NCBI GenBank assembly: GCA_025929585.1
Contig: JAICPY010000014.1
Location: forward strand, 1-59,895
From: Steroidobacter sp.
Lineage (GTDB): Bacteria > Pseudomonadota > Gammaproteobacteria > Steroidobacterales > Steroidobacteraceae
Direction: 5' to 3'
DNA length: 59,895 nucleotides
In this document: positions 26,969 to 33,932 of the stretch, in pieces
Numbering within the stretch: the first letter of the stretch is position 1
How the letters are laid out: each line of letters begins with the position of its first letter
Translations under genes and position numbers: made by a program
The notes under the pieces: model-generated
The model's input: the letters and a program-made list of their open reading frames with translations, nothing else
The model's database searches: none
Told to the model about the DNA's origin: nothing

Positions 26969-28900
26969 CTTCAACTTGTCCACCAACCGCGACAACAACG
27001 AATCGTTCTTGGGCATTTTGTAGATGCCGCTTTCGGAAAGCTCGACTTCCTTAGCTTCTTCGAGCAGTTGTTCGGCGAGAGATTTCTTGGGCGGGATCTT
27101 GTACCTGCCTGTGGTCGAGCTCTTCGAGGGCGTTTTTTTCGCAACCGGGGCGGAACGCTTCGTGGCTGGGGCCGCGTTCTTGGCCGCGGGTTTCATACCG
27201 GGTGTCGTGAGTGCACGGTGTGTGGCCGTATCGCTCGTGCGGAATGACCCGGTCGAATTCATGCGGAAAGAACCGGTCGCGGAACTATCCACATGCGAAC
27301 CCGGCACCACTTCCATCGTGACGGTCGGCACTGACGCTCGCGATGCTCGAGCGCTGTTGAGCTCGACCACATTCGGTTTGGTTTCGACCGCTGGCGGTTT
27401 CTTCGGCATGGTCGCGTCTTTGAAGCGCGCTTGTTCAGCTAGGCTGATGCGCAGCACAGTGGGCGAGCTGAAGAAGGTCTTCAAGTAACCAGCGACGGCC
27501 TCAGCCGAAACGGCTTCCTTGAAGAAGCCCAAGCGCAGGGAATGAACGATCTTGCCGCTGCCTGCTGTTGCAATCGAATACAAGCGATATGCTTCGAAGA
27601 TATCCAGGTGCGGCATCGCGTCCAGATTGACGGGCTGCTCCGATGCTGCGAGCTGAATCGCGAACCACTTCTCTTGTGCCTCGTTGGCGAGCTCTTCACT
27701 CGTGAGCGCGCGAATCGTTTGCGTGCTGTCGAGATCCGGGTTCTTGACCAAAGCGGACTTCGAGACAATCGCAGGGGCCTTCGCAGCTGCAGGTGTCGCG
27801 GCTTTTGGCGGTGCTGTGATTGCAGGTTTGGCGGGAGGAGTTGCCGCCTTCTGCGGTGTACTCGGCGCTTTAGATGGCGCGACCTTGTTGTGCGTACTCG
27901 CCAGCGGCGCGGGTTCTGTCTGCAAGCTCAGCTTTACGGCAGGGATATCGATTCCTTTGCCGACATGAAAGGGTTGGTTCGAGGGTGCAGCCGTGCTCTT
28001 CGTCGCCGGAGGCGGCGGCGGGTCGGATAACGTCAATTCCAATGCAGGCGCACGCACGCTCGGGGAAGAATCCGCTTTGCTCGCGTTCTTCGATGCAGAT
28101 TGCGCAGCGCCTTTGGGCGCTTCGGCTTTCAGGACAGGCTGTGTCTTGAATCCAGGCGCGACGGTTTGCGCAACGTGCTTACCGGTCGCTTCTTTGGCGG
28201 CCGCCCTTGAATCTAGTGCAGGGGGCTCCCACGAGAGATTCTCCAGGCCCTGCAAATCTTCGTAAGTCGCAGGCGTTGGTAGCGAGGAGGACTTTGCGGT
28301 TTTCGCTGGCACCGTCTTCGCAGCGGGCGGTGCAACTGTGATGGCTTTCTGCGCCGGCGTCATTGCGGCCTTTGTCGCAGAAGGCGCTGGCTTCGCAATA
28401 GTCGTTGTTTGCTGCTCGGCTTTGGGAGCGACTGCTGATTTAGCGGCTGGTGCAGACGCAGGCGAGGTCGGCTTCGGTGTCGCTGCGGCAGGAGCGATCG
28501 TCTTCGCAGGCTGTGAGGGAACGATCGTCATCATCGGCTTCGATGCGGGCGCCTTGATGATGTAACCGCGCGTGTGGCGACGATCTTCCTCCGACAAACA
28601 CGCTGTGAATGCCGTCGGATACTGTTCGCGAACTCGCAGCAACACTTCTTCGGCTTGTGCTTCGGTGGTGAAGAATCCGAGCCGCAGGCGATAGCGCGTG
28701 CGTCCATCTTCGACGCGCGTGACTTGGTAGAGACGGTAGGCTTCGAGCCCTGGAAGCGATTTGCTCGTGAGCTGCGCGGGTGCCATCGAGGCACACAGGT
28801 TGATGAGGAACAATGATGTTCCCGCTTCGCCGGCCGGCGCCAATGCGCTCGCCATCAGGCCCGACGGTTCAACGTAGGCCTTGCTCGTGCTTTCTTCCAC
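26963..28900 (-). CDS. Two-SPOR-domain protein with long Pro/Ala/Lys linker
   Basis: A 645-residue protein. Two SPOR-like modules are visible: YRLYQVTRVEDGRTRYRLRL (about 55-105) and YRLYSIATAGSGKIVHSLRL (about 430-485), each followed by GFF and a helix. Between them lies a 300-residue linker rich in Ala, Pro, Lys and Thr. The C-terminal third carries a repeated [ST]Gx[FY][RK] motif (TGSFRMN, TGSFRTS, TGRYKIP, SGIYKMP). No signal peptide or membrane helix is evident, which is odd since SPOR domains usually bind denuded peptidoglycan. The GTG start at 28900 has GGGGAAG upstream. A c-di-GMP-I riboswitch in the leader implies control by that messenger. Confidence 0.85.
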   Translation of the reverse strand: MEESTSKAYVEPSGLMASALAPAGEAGTSLFLINLCASMAPAQLTSKSLPGLEAYRLYQVTRVEDGRTRYRLRLGFFTTEAQAEEVLLRVREQYPTAFTACLSEEDRRHTRGYIIKAPASKPMMTIVPSQPAKTIAPAAATPKPTSPASAPAAKSAVAPKAEQQTTTIAKPAPSATKAAMTPAQKAITVAPPAAKTVPAKTAKSSSLPTPATYEDLQGLENLSWEPPALDSRAAAKEATGKHVAQTVAPGFKTQPVLKAEAPKGAAQSASKNASKADSSPSVRAPALELTLSDPPPPPATKSTAAPSNQPFHVGKGIDIPAVKLSLQTEPAPLASTHNKVAPSKAPSTPQKAATPPAKPAITAPPKAATPAAAKAPAIVSKSALVKNPDLDSTQTIRALTSEELANEAQEKWFAIQLAASEQPVNLDAMPHLDIFEAYRLYSIATAGSGKIVHSLRLGFFKEAVSAEAVAGYLKTFFSSPTVLRISLAEQARFKDATMPKKPPAVETKPNVVELNSARASRASVPTVTMEVVPGSHVDSSATGSFRMNSTGSFRTSDTATHRALTTPGMKPAAKNAAPATKRSAPVAKKTPSKSSTTGRYKIPPKKSLAEQLLEEAKEVELSESGIYKMPKNDSLLSRLVDKLKK

Positions 28901-29060
28901 GTCTTCTTCCCCAACGCAGCAGCCGCAAATACATCAATCCGAGCCGCAGATCGGCTACGCAATTTCGTTCCGTTGGGGATACAAGCGCGCTTGCGCTTGA
29001 GTCACCTCGTTTCGCTATTGAGATATCTAAATCGCGCTGGAGCGCGAGTGCGAAATCGAA

Positions 29061-29141
29061 GTGGCAACCCCGCTGTCTTAGGAAAAATCCGTTAGACCGG
29101 AAGCTTTGCGTCCTCGCCTTTCAGCGAGTTTGCCTTTGAGA
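29061..29141 (-). promoter_or_regulatory. c-di-GMP-I (GEMM) riboswitch upstream of the SPOR-domain gene
   Basis: On the minus strand the RNA reads AAAGGCAAAC, then a P2 hairpin CTCGC-TGAAAG-GCGAG capped by a GNRA (GAAA) tetraloop, then GACGCAAAGC, then TCCGG. A P3 hairpin follows (GTCTAACGGA with TCCTAAGAC) containing the CCTAAG tetraloop-receptor element, and finally AGCGGGGTTGCC. All invariant GEMM-I blocks are present in order, including the G of GGCAAAC and the C of AGCGGGG expected to contact the two guanines of the ligand. P1 closes by GGCAA with TTGCC. The gene controlled starts at 28900, about 160 bases downstream. Confidence 0.94.
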
Positions 29142-29265
29142 GCTCGATTGGATGCTGCGTCAGCCACGAATCGTAGTCAAGCGGCCAGGTCGCATTCAGC
29201 AGACAGGGGGGATTGGCGACAGGGAGCTTTCGAGGGGGAAAACAGGGTTATGTCTGATGGGAGGA

Positions 29266-29359
29266 TGCAGAGTCCGCAGTCCACAGTCTGTAGTCCGTAG
29301 CCAGACTGCCCGCCTGCCCGCTCCACTCTTGCTGCGAACCAGGGACTGCGGACTCCATC
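29266..29359. repeat. Heptamer-arm hairpin HH11
   Basis: Left arm 29266-29300 (AGTCCGC, AGTCCAC, AGTCTGT, AGTCCGT units), right arm 29342-29359 (GGACTGCGGACT). The right arm is shorter. Same unit as HH2 and HH12. It lies upstream of the riboswitch and after the end of the 113-residue gene. Confidence 0.8.
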
Positions 29360-29362
29360 CTT

Positions 29363-29704
29363 CTACACCGCCATCCGCGTCCAAGCCTCCTTGCTGGCAC
29401 TGGCGGGTTCCCCGGCCATGATGCGAGGGGCGAGTTGGGAGACGATGTGCACTTGAGCGGCGTCGGATAGACCGAGGGCGCGCAACGCGCTTTCCAAGCC
29501 TTCGATGAGTTGGCGACGTTCGACCTCGCTCGGACAGCTGTCGCGCGCTAAGGCGGCAAGCTCATCCCCGACGCTCTCAAGCGTCTCGGCGATCGAGGGC
29601 GCGAACTCGCTCAGGTCGCCTCGCAGCCGAGCCGCGAATCGAAATGAGTTGTACGCACACACATATGCTCGATGCCGTAACTTGAGATTTTTCAGCATTC
29701 CCAT
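29363..29704 (-). CDS. Hypothetical small helical protein
   Basis: A 113-residue protein of unknown function, predicted largely helical, beginning MGMLKNLKLRHRAYVCAYNSF, with an acidic middle (SEFAPSIAETLESVGDELAA). It has no signal peptide, membrane helix or recognised motif. GAGGAG lies upstream of the ATG at 29704, supporting a real gene. The stop lies a few bases from element HH11. It may be co-transcribed with the Cys-containing hypothetical gene upstream on the same strand, though element HH12 separates them. Confidence 0.6.
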   Translation of the reverse strand: MGMLKNLKLRHRAYVCAYNSFRFAARLRGDLSEFAPSIAETLESVGDELAALARDSCPSEVERRQLIEGLESALRALGLSDAAQVHIVSQLAPRIMAGEPASASKEAWTRMAV

Positions 29705-29852
29705 TTAAGCGACGTCTCCTCGGGCGATGAGCCCAAGCCAAAGTGTGGAGAACGTCGCACTCAAGGCGGTGTGCGTTGGGTCTCAGATTGGGCGGCGCTC
29801 TCGTGAGACATCTGCCCATACCTTTCAGATCAATGGGTTACCAGAGCGTGGT

Positions 29853-29965
29853 GCGAGTCCATAGTCCTCAGTCTGCAGTCCGTAGTCCGATGGCAAGACC
29901 AGTTAAGTTAAATACGCGGCCCGTCATAAAGCGCATCCTTCTTGCCTGCGGACTGCGGACTCCGG
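29853..29965. repeat. Heptamer-arm hairpin HH12
   Basis: Left arm 29853-29889 (AGTCCAT, AGTCCTC, AGTCTGC, AGTCCGT units), right arm 29945-29965 (GCGGACT units). It ends five bases before the stop of the next minus-strand gene. Confidence 0.8.
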
Positions 29966-29969
29966 CTTC

Positions 29970-30269
29970 TTACGCCCTCCCAACATTCCTATCCGTCGGC
30001 GAATGGAAGTACTCGCTCTCTTCGGCGAACTGACGCATCAATTTGCGGAGTTCCTCCAGACGTCCTTCTGCGGTACTGATCGGAATGCACTCCTCGCAGT
30101 TCGGGTCTGCGCACGGCTGGCGGGAGTACAACCAGTACTGCACCGCCCCCGCCAGCAGGCCGTCGGCGATGTCCCAGATGTCGGCTTTGTCGTCGTTGTC
30201 GGCGATCTTGTTACCTAGATCGACGGCTCGACCGAACGCCTCACTGAAAGGATTGCTGGATTCCTGCAT
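29970..30269 (-). CDS. Hypothetical small protein with CxxxxCxxC
   Basis: A 99-residue protein of unknown function. Features are an acidic centre (IADNDDKADIWDIADGLLAG), the segment CADPNCEEC that could bind a metal or form disulphides, and a helical C-terminus. The start is uncertain: ATG at 30269 (MQESSNPF), 30299 (MNFLTSG) or 30323 are all in frame and none has a strong ribosome-binding site. It is divergent from the 131-residue gene at 30407. Confidence 0.6.
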   Translation of the reverse strand: MQESSNPFSEAFGRAVDLGNKIADNDDKADIWDIADGLLAGAVQYWLYSRQPCADPNCEECIPISTAEGRLEELRKLMRQFAEESEYFHSPTDRNVGRA

Positions 30270-30406
30270 GACTAACTGCCCCGAAGTTAAGAAGTTCATT
30301 GTACCGGCCCCGCGGGAGGCCATGAAGTTCCGGCATGTGGCTTGTCTTGATCATCCTGATCCCCACTGGTCTACTGTCATGCAAGTAGCGCAACTTTGGA
30401 GCAACG

Positions 30407-30802
30407 ATGGCTGAGGATCGCAATGCAGAGCCGACGATGGATGCGGGCGGAATGTACTTGGAAGAGATGTTCACCGACCGTCGAGTGGGCGCCATTCGCC
30501 GCCTGACCCCGGTGAAGAGCGATGGCAGCGTCGACTCGAGCCGTCCGGTACTGTTCGTCGGCCAAGCAGAAATCATGACGAACATGGGGCCGGTGCCGAT
30601 CAACTTCGAAATCGAGGGTGAGACTCTCGATCAAGCAGTCGAAGGCTTCACAGTCGCTGCGAGCGCAGCGATCGAACGGACGGTTCAGCAGATTCAAGAG
30701 ATGCGTCGGCAAGCCGCGTCGCAACTCGTGGTGCCTCAAGGGGGCATGCCGAATCTCGCCGGCGGCGCCCCAGGACGCGGCGGAAAGATTCAGCTGCCGT
30801 AG
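30407..30802 (+). CDS. Hypothetical cytoplasmic protein
   Basis: A 131-residue protein of unknown function. The core (GMYLEEMFTDRRVGAIRRL, then VLFVGQAEIMTNMGPVPINF) looks like an alpha/beta domain, followed by a helix (LDQAVEGFTVAASAAIERTV) and a Gly/Pro-rich tail. No signal or membrane segment is present. TTGGAG is well placed before the ATG. It precedes the mini-secretin by 44 bases on the same strand, so they may be co-transcribed, although element HH13 lies between. Confidence 0.75.
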   Translation: MAEDRNAEPTMDAGGMYLEEMFTDRRVGAIRRLTPVKSDGSVDSSRPVLFVGQAEIMTNMGPVPINFEIEGETLDQAVEGFTVAASAAIERTVQQIQEMRRQAASQLVVPQGGMPNLAGGAPGRGGKIQLP

Positions 30803-30822
30803 CTTTTGCTCCGTGCGAGCCT

Positions 30823-30884
30823 CATGGGTGAGGTGTGAGGGTGCTTATGTCTTTCATTACGCCTCACGCCGCGCATCTCACGCG
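30823..30884. repeat. Possible short heptamer-arm element HH13
   Basis: The left segment GGGTGAGGTGTGAGGG (from 30827) and right segment CCTCACGCCGCGCATCTCAC (from 30862) are partly complementary, unit about GTGAGGN. The element overlaps the start codon and first codons of the mini-secretin. This is the weakest member of the family. Confidence 0.4.
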
Positions 30885-31698
30885 ATTCCGGTTGATTGCC
30901 GCCGCCCTCGGCGCATACATACTGCTCACGTGTGCTGCTTCAGCTCAATCGCTGGAAGTGATCGAGCTGCAACACCGCACGGCCGAGGATGTGATTCCTG
31001 TTCTGCAGCCGCTGGTGGAACCGGGTGGCGCCCTAAGCGGCAGCGATTACACCTTGTTCGTGCGCACCAGCCACGCAAATCTCGCGCAACTGCGCGCGGC
31101 TGTAGCGCGGATTGATCGCAAACCGCGGCAGCTCATGATCTCCGTACGTCGAAGCGCGACCGAGCAACTGCAGCGCGAACGCGCGAGTGCATCGGGGACT
31201 GTGCGTTCGGATCGAAGCGCAGCAAGCGTGAATGAGTCACCGAGCACGCGATCGGGCGTCACCGTTCGTGGCACGAAAGCACAAGAGCAGTCGAGCGGTG
31301 GCGGAATATCCAGCGTCAGTGTGCTCGAAGGATCTTCAGCGTTCATCTCATCCGGCAGCAGCGTACCGATCGTGACGACAGTAGTAGGCGGCGCAGGCCG
31401 CCGGCCCTGGGCAGGAACGTCAACGCAATATCGAGACCTGACCAGCGGCTTTCTAGTTACACCGCGCGTGAGCGGCGAGGAAGTCGTGCTCGACATAGAG
31501 CAACGTGATGAACGCGTACGCGACGGCACGATTCAGAACCAGCATCTGACGACCCAAGTCAGCACTCGCATGGGTGAATGGGTGCGTCTCGGCGGGATCG
31601 AGGAGAGCGCAAGCTCGACGCAGCGAGGCGTTCTGAGCCGCCAGTACTCGACAAGTAGTGATTCGCAAAGTGTGTGGGTCAAGGTGGAAGTGCAGTAA
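30847..31698 (+). CDS. Stand-alone mini-secretin (NolW/secretin-like domains)
   Basis: A 283-residue exported protein. A signal peptide (about 14-32, ending CAASAQ) precedes a secretin N-domain-like segment, LEVIELQHRTAEDVIPVLQP and DYTLFVRTSHANLAQLRAAV, typical of the GspD/NolW fold. After a Ser/Gly-rich linker, a C-terminal part resembles the amphipathic strands of the secretin core (SGFLVTPRVSGEEVVLDIEQ and WVRLGGIEES). It is far shorter than a pore-forming secretin (500-700 residues) and no secretion or pilus genes are adjacent. The start at 30847 is chosen for GAGGG five bases upstream; a GTG at 30835 is in frame. It could be a pilotin-like or regulatory derivative. Confidence 0.75.
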   Translation: MSFITPHAAHLTRFRLIAAALGAYILLTCAASAQSLEVIELQHRTAEDVIPVLQPLVEPGGALSGSDYTLFVRTSHANLAQLRAAVARIDRKPRQLMISVRRSATEQLQRERASASGTVRSDRSAASVNESPSTRSGVTVRGTKAQEQSSGGGISSVSVLEGSSAFISSGSSVPIVTTVVGGAGRRPWAGTSTQYRDLTSGFLVTPRVSGEEVVLDIEQRDERVRDGTIQNQHLTTQVSTRMGEWVRLGGIEESASSTQRGVLSRQYSTSSDSQSVWVKVEVQ

Positions 31699-31703
31699 GA
31701 GGA

Positions 31704-31799
31704 AGTGACTAATGATCAGTGACTAGGGGGTAGTCAGAATCTGAAGCGGCTGTTCGCTGCTTTCTTGCGGCCCGCGACCCGCTAGTCACGACCCGCTTT
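31704..31799. repeat. Heptamer-arm element HH14
   Basis: The left arm 31704-31740 has GTGACTA-type units ending GTCAGA. The right arm 31767-31799 has GCGACCCGC and CTAGTCAC units; the arms match only in part. The same arm types occur in HH24. The right arm encodes the stop and last codons of the histidine kinase; the flanking genes converge. Confidence 0.75.
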
Positions 31800-33176
31800 C
31801 TCCGTGCCGCGCCTCGTCGGAAACCTCAGGATCACTTTCAGTCCCGGCTGATTGTCCGAAAGCTCAATCGAGCCGCCGTGCAATCGCATCACGGCGGCAA
31901 CCAAGCTCAAGCCGAGCCCGCTGCCCACCTGCTGGCGATCGCGTTCCAATCTCACGAACGGTTGCAAGATCCGCTCGCGATCCTCCGCTGGAATGCCAGG
32001 GCCGTTGTCGACCACGCTGAGGACCGCCTCTTGGTTCGCATATCGAAGCTCGACATCGACTTGTCCGCCAGCAGGCACGTATTTCAACGCATTCTCCAGC
32101 AGGTTCACGATCGCTTGCGCGAGGAGTTGGCGGTTGCCTCGTAGCGGTCCGGCGCTGTCGGCCGAGTACTGCAAGGCGATGTCGCGTGCGCCGGCCTCGG
32201 GTTGATAGAGCTCGATCATCTCTCGCGCAAGCTCGGCCAGATCGATTTCTTCCTCGCTGACGTAACGGCCGCGGCCATCGGCTTGCGCGATCTGCAGTAG
32301 CGTGCCGAGTGTGCGCTGCACACGATCGAGCTCCGCGAGTGTCGCTTCCATGGTTTCGCGTGAGGCGGGATTCAGGTCTTCGTGCTGCAATGATTCTTCG
32401 ATGCGCACGCGAGCGCGATATAGCGGAGCGCGCAAATCGTGCGCCGCGCTATCGAATGTCGTCTGCAGCATCTCGGTTTGTTGATGAATGCGATTGAGCA
32501 TTTGATTGACGGCGGTCGCCAGCTCATCGAACTCATCGTGAGCCGCTTCTACCGGCAGTCGCTCGGCAAGATTGCCGTTCATGATCGTCCGGCAAGCGTC
32601 CGCGATAACCGCGACACGGCGGCGGACGCGTCTGCTGTAGACAACCCCTACGAGAGTCGCGAGCGCGACCGATGAACCCACGCCCCAAAACATCGCCGTC
32701 CGCAAGCGCGAGGCGAGTCGACGTCGTTCCAGAATATCGGTGCCGACGAGCAGTCGCCGACCACCCGGCAGGCGGAAGGTCTGCGCACGCACCGGATGCT
32801 TCACCACGCCGCCGGAGTCGCTCGCATCGATGTTGAATTCGATCCAAGTGCCGTAGCTTGCGACTTCCCGCGGCCAGTTCGCGAGATTGCCCGCGATCGG
32901 ATAGCCATTCACTTCGGTCAGTAGATAAACGGCGCCGGTCCGTCCCCAGCTATCGGAGCGTCGATGCAACGTCGAGACGAGTTGGATGAGCCCGCCGCGC
33001 ATGTAGTCATCGACCAGGTTGTCGACCTCTGCTCGAATGACTGCATCGACTTCGCGATCCAACACACGGGCCGTCAAGAAATACACGGCGGTAAGCAGCA
33101 GGCTCACTCCGCAGGCGAAAATCGCCACGAACAGGGTGGCAAGGCGGGCTGAAGAGAGCCGCATGGGTTTGCTCAT
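31782..33176 (-). CDS. Sensor histidine kinase (OmpR-type partner)
   Basis: A 464-residue inner-membrane kinase. Helix 1 (about 12-35), a periplasmic domain of about 120 residues and helix 2 (about 172-192) are followed by HAMP, HisKA with DSAAHDLRAPLYRAR (phospho-His) and HATPase_c with NLLENALKYV, DNGPGIP and GSGLGLSLV. The ATG at 33176 overlaps the TGA of the upstream response regulator (ATGA); the longer frame enters that gene. With the regulator and the Do-type protease upstream it forms a likely envelope-stress operon. The last codons and stop come from repeat element HH14. Confidence 0.92.
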   Translation of the reverse strand: MSKPMRLSSARLATLFVAIFACGVSLLLTAVYFLTARVLDREVDAVIRAEVDNLVDDYMRGGLIQLVSTLHRRSDSWGRTGAVYLLTEVNGYPIAGNLANWPREVASYGTWIEFNIDASDSGGVVKHPVRAQTFRLPGGRRLLVGTDILERRRLASRLRTAMFWGVGSSVALATLVGVVYSRRVRRRVAVIADACRTIMNGNLAERLPVEAAHDEFDELATAVNQMLNRIHQQTEMLQTTFDSAAHDLRAPLYRARVRIEESLQHEDLNPASRETMEATLAELDRVQRTLGTLLQIAQADGRGRYVSEEEIDLAELAREMIELYQPEAGARDIALQYSADSAGPLRGNRQLLAQAIVNLLENALKYVPAGGQVDVELRYANQEAVLSVVDNGPGIPAEDRERILQPFVRLERDRQQVGSGLGLSLVAAVMRLHGGSIELSDNQPGLKVILRFPTRRGTEKAGRD

Positions 33177-33844
33177 TCCTTGAGAACATACCCCGCGCCT
33201 CGAACGGTGTGAATCAAAGGTTTCGAAAAGCCTTTGTCGATGGCAGTTCGCAACCGGCTCATGTGCACATCGATGATGTTCGTCTGCGGATCGAAATGCA
33301 GATTCCAAACGTTCTCGAGCAGCATCGTGCGAGTGGCGACTTGTCCGGGACGGCGCATCAGGTATTCGAGTAGTTGGAATTCCTTGGTTGTCAGGTCGAT
33401 TTGTTGTCCCGCGCGCGATGCGCGTCGCGCGAGCAAATCGATCTCCAGATCCGCCACCTTCAGGCGAGTCGTTTCGCTGGCTGTCGAAGCTCGACGCCGC
33501 AACGCTTCGATGCGGGCGAGCAATTCGGAGAACGCAAAGGGCTTGGTTAGATAATCATCGCCCCCGGCGCGTAATCCCGCGACACGATCATCGACTGTGC
33601 CAAGCGCGGACAGGATCAAGACAGGCGTGCGATCGTCCTTTTCGCGCAGCGTTGCGATGATATGCAGTCCATCGACATAGGGCAGCTGCCGGTCGGCGAT
33701 GATGACTTCGTACCGACCCGATAGCGCCTTCGATAAGCCCTCACGACCGTCGGCCGAGTGATCCACTTCGTAGCCGCTCTCCCGTAACCCCTTGACGAGA
33801 TATTCGGCGGCCTGAAGATCGTCTTCGATGAGGAGTAGTTGCAT
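33173..33844 (-). CDS. OmpR-family response regulator
   Basis: A 223-residue regulator. The receiver begins MQLLLIEDDLQAAEYLVKGL, with phosphoacceptor Asp in VIIADRQLPYVDG and the switch Lys in YLTKPFAF. The winged helix ends VHMSRLRTAIDKG and TVRGAGYVLKE, the OmpR/PhoB signature. It overlaps its kinase gene by four bases and lies 88 bases downstream of the Do protease gene on the same strand. It probably controls envelope genes, perhaps including that protease. Confidence 0.94.
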   Translation of the reverse strand: MQLLLIEDDLQAAEYLVKGLRESGYEVDHSADGREGLSKALSGRYEVIIADRQLPYVDGLHIIATLREKDDRTPVLILSALGTVDDRVAGLRAGGDDYLTKPFAFSELLARIEALRRRASTASETTRLKVADLEIDLLARRASRAGQQIDLTTKEFQLLEYLMRRPGQVATRTMLLENVWNLHFDPQTNIIDVHMSRLRTAIDKGFSKPLIHTVRGAGYVLKE

Positions 33845-33869
33845 GCGTCAAAGGCGCGCGAAGGTTCGA

Positions 33870-33927
33870 GGACGTGTAAGGATCTTGATGTGATCCCTAC
33901 ACGTCCACAGCCCTGTACCTTTACACG
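33870..33927. repeat. Short octamer-arm element HH15
   Basis: Left segment 33870-33884 (GGACGTGTAAGG) and right segment 33895-33927 (CTACACGTCC and CCTTTACACG) are complementary over about 12 bases; unit similar to HH19 (GTGTAGAN). It lies between the Do protease and the response regulator. Confidence 0.55.
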
Positions 33928-33932
33928 AATAA

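Larger units (their letters stand above)
28901..29362. other. Leader/intergenic region of the SPOR gene (462 bp)
   Basis: This gap holds a c-di-GMP-I riboswitch on the minus strand at 29061-29141 and the repeat element HH11 at 29266-29359. Between riboswitch and start codon (28901-29060) a CAAGCGC/GCGCTTG inverted repeat near 29000 could be part of the expression platform; it has no T-tract. No protein gene is supported. Confidence 0.7.
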
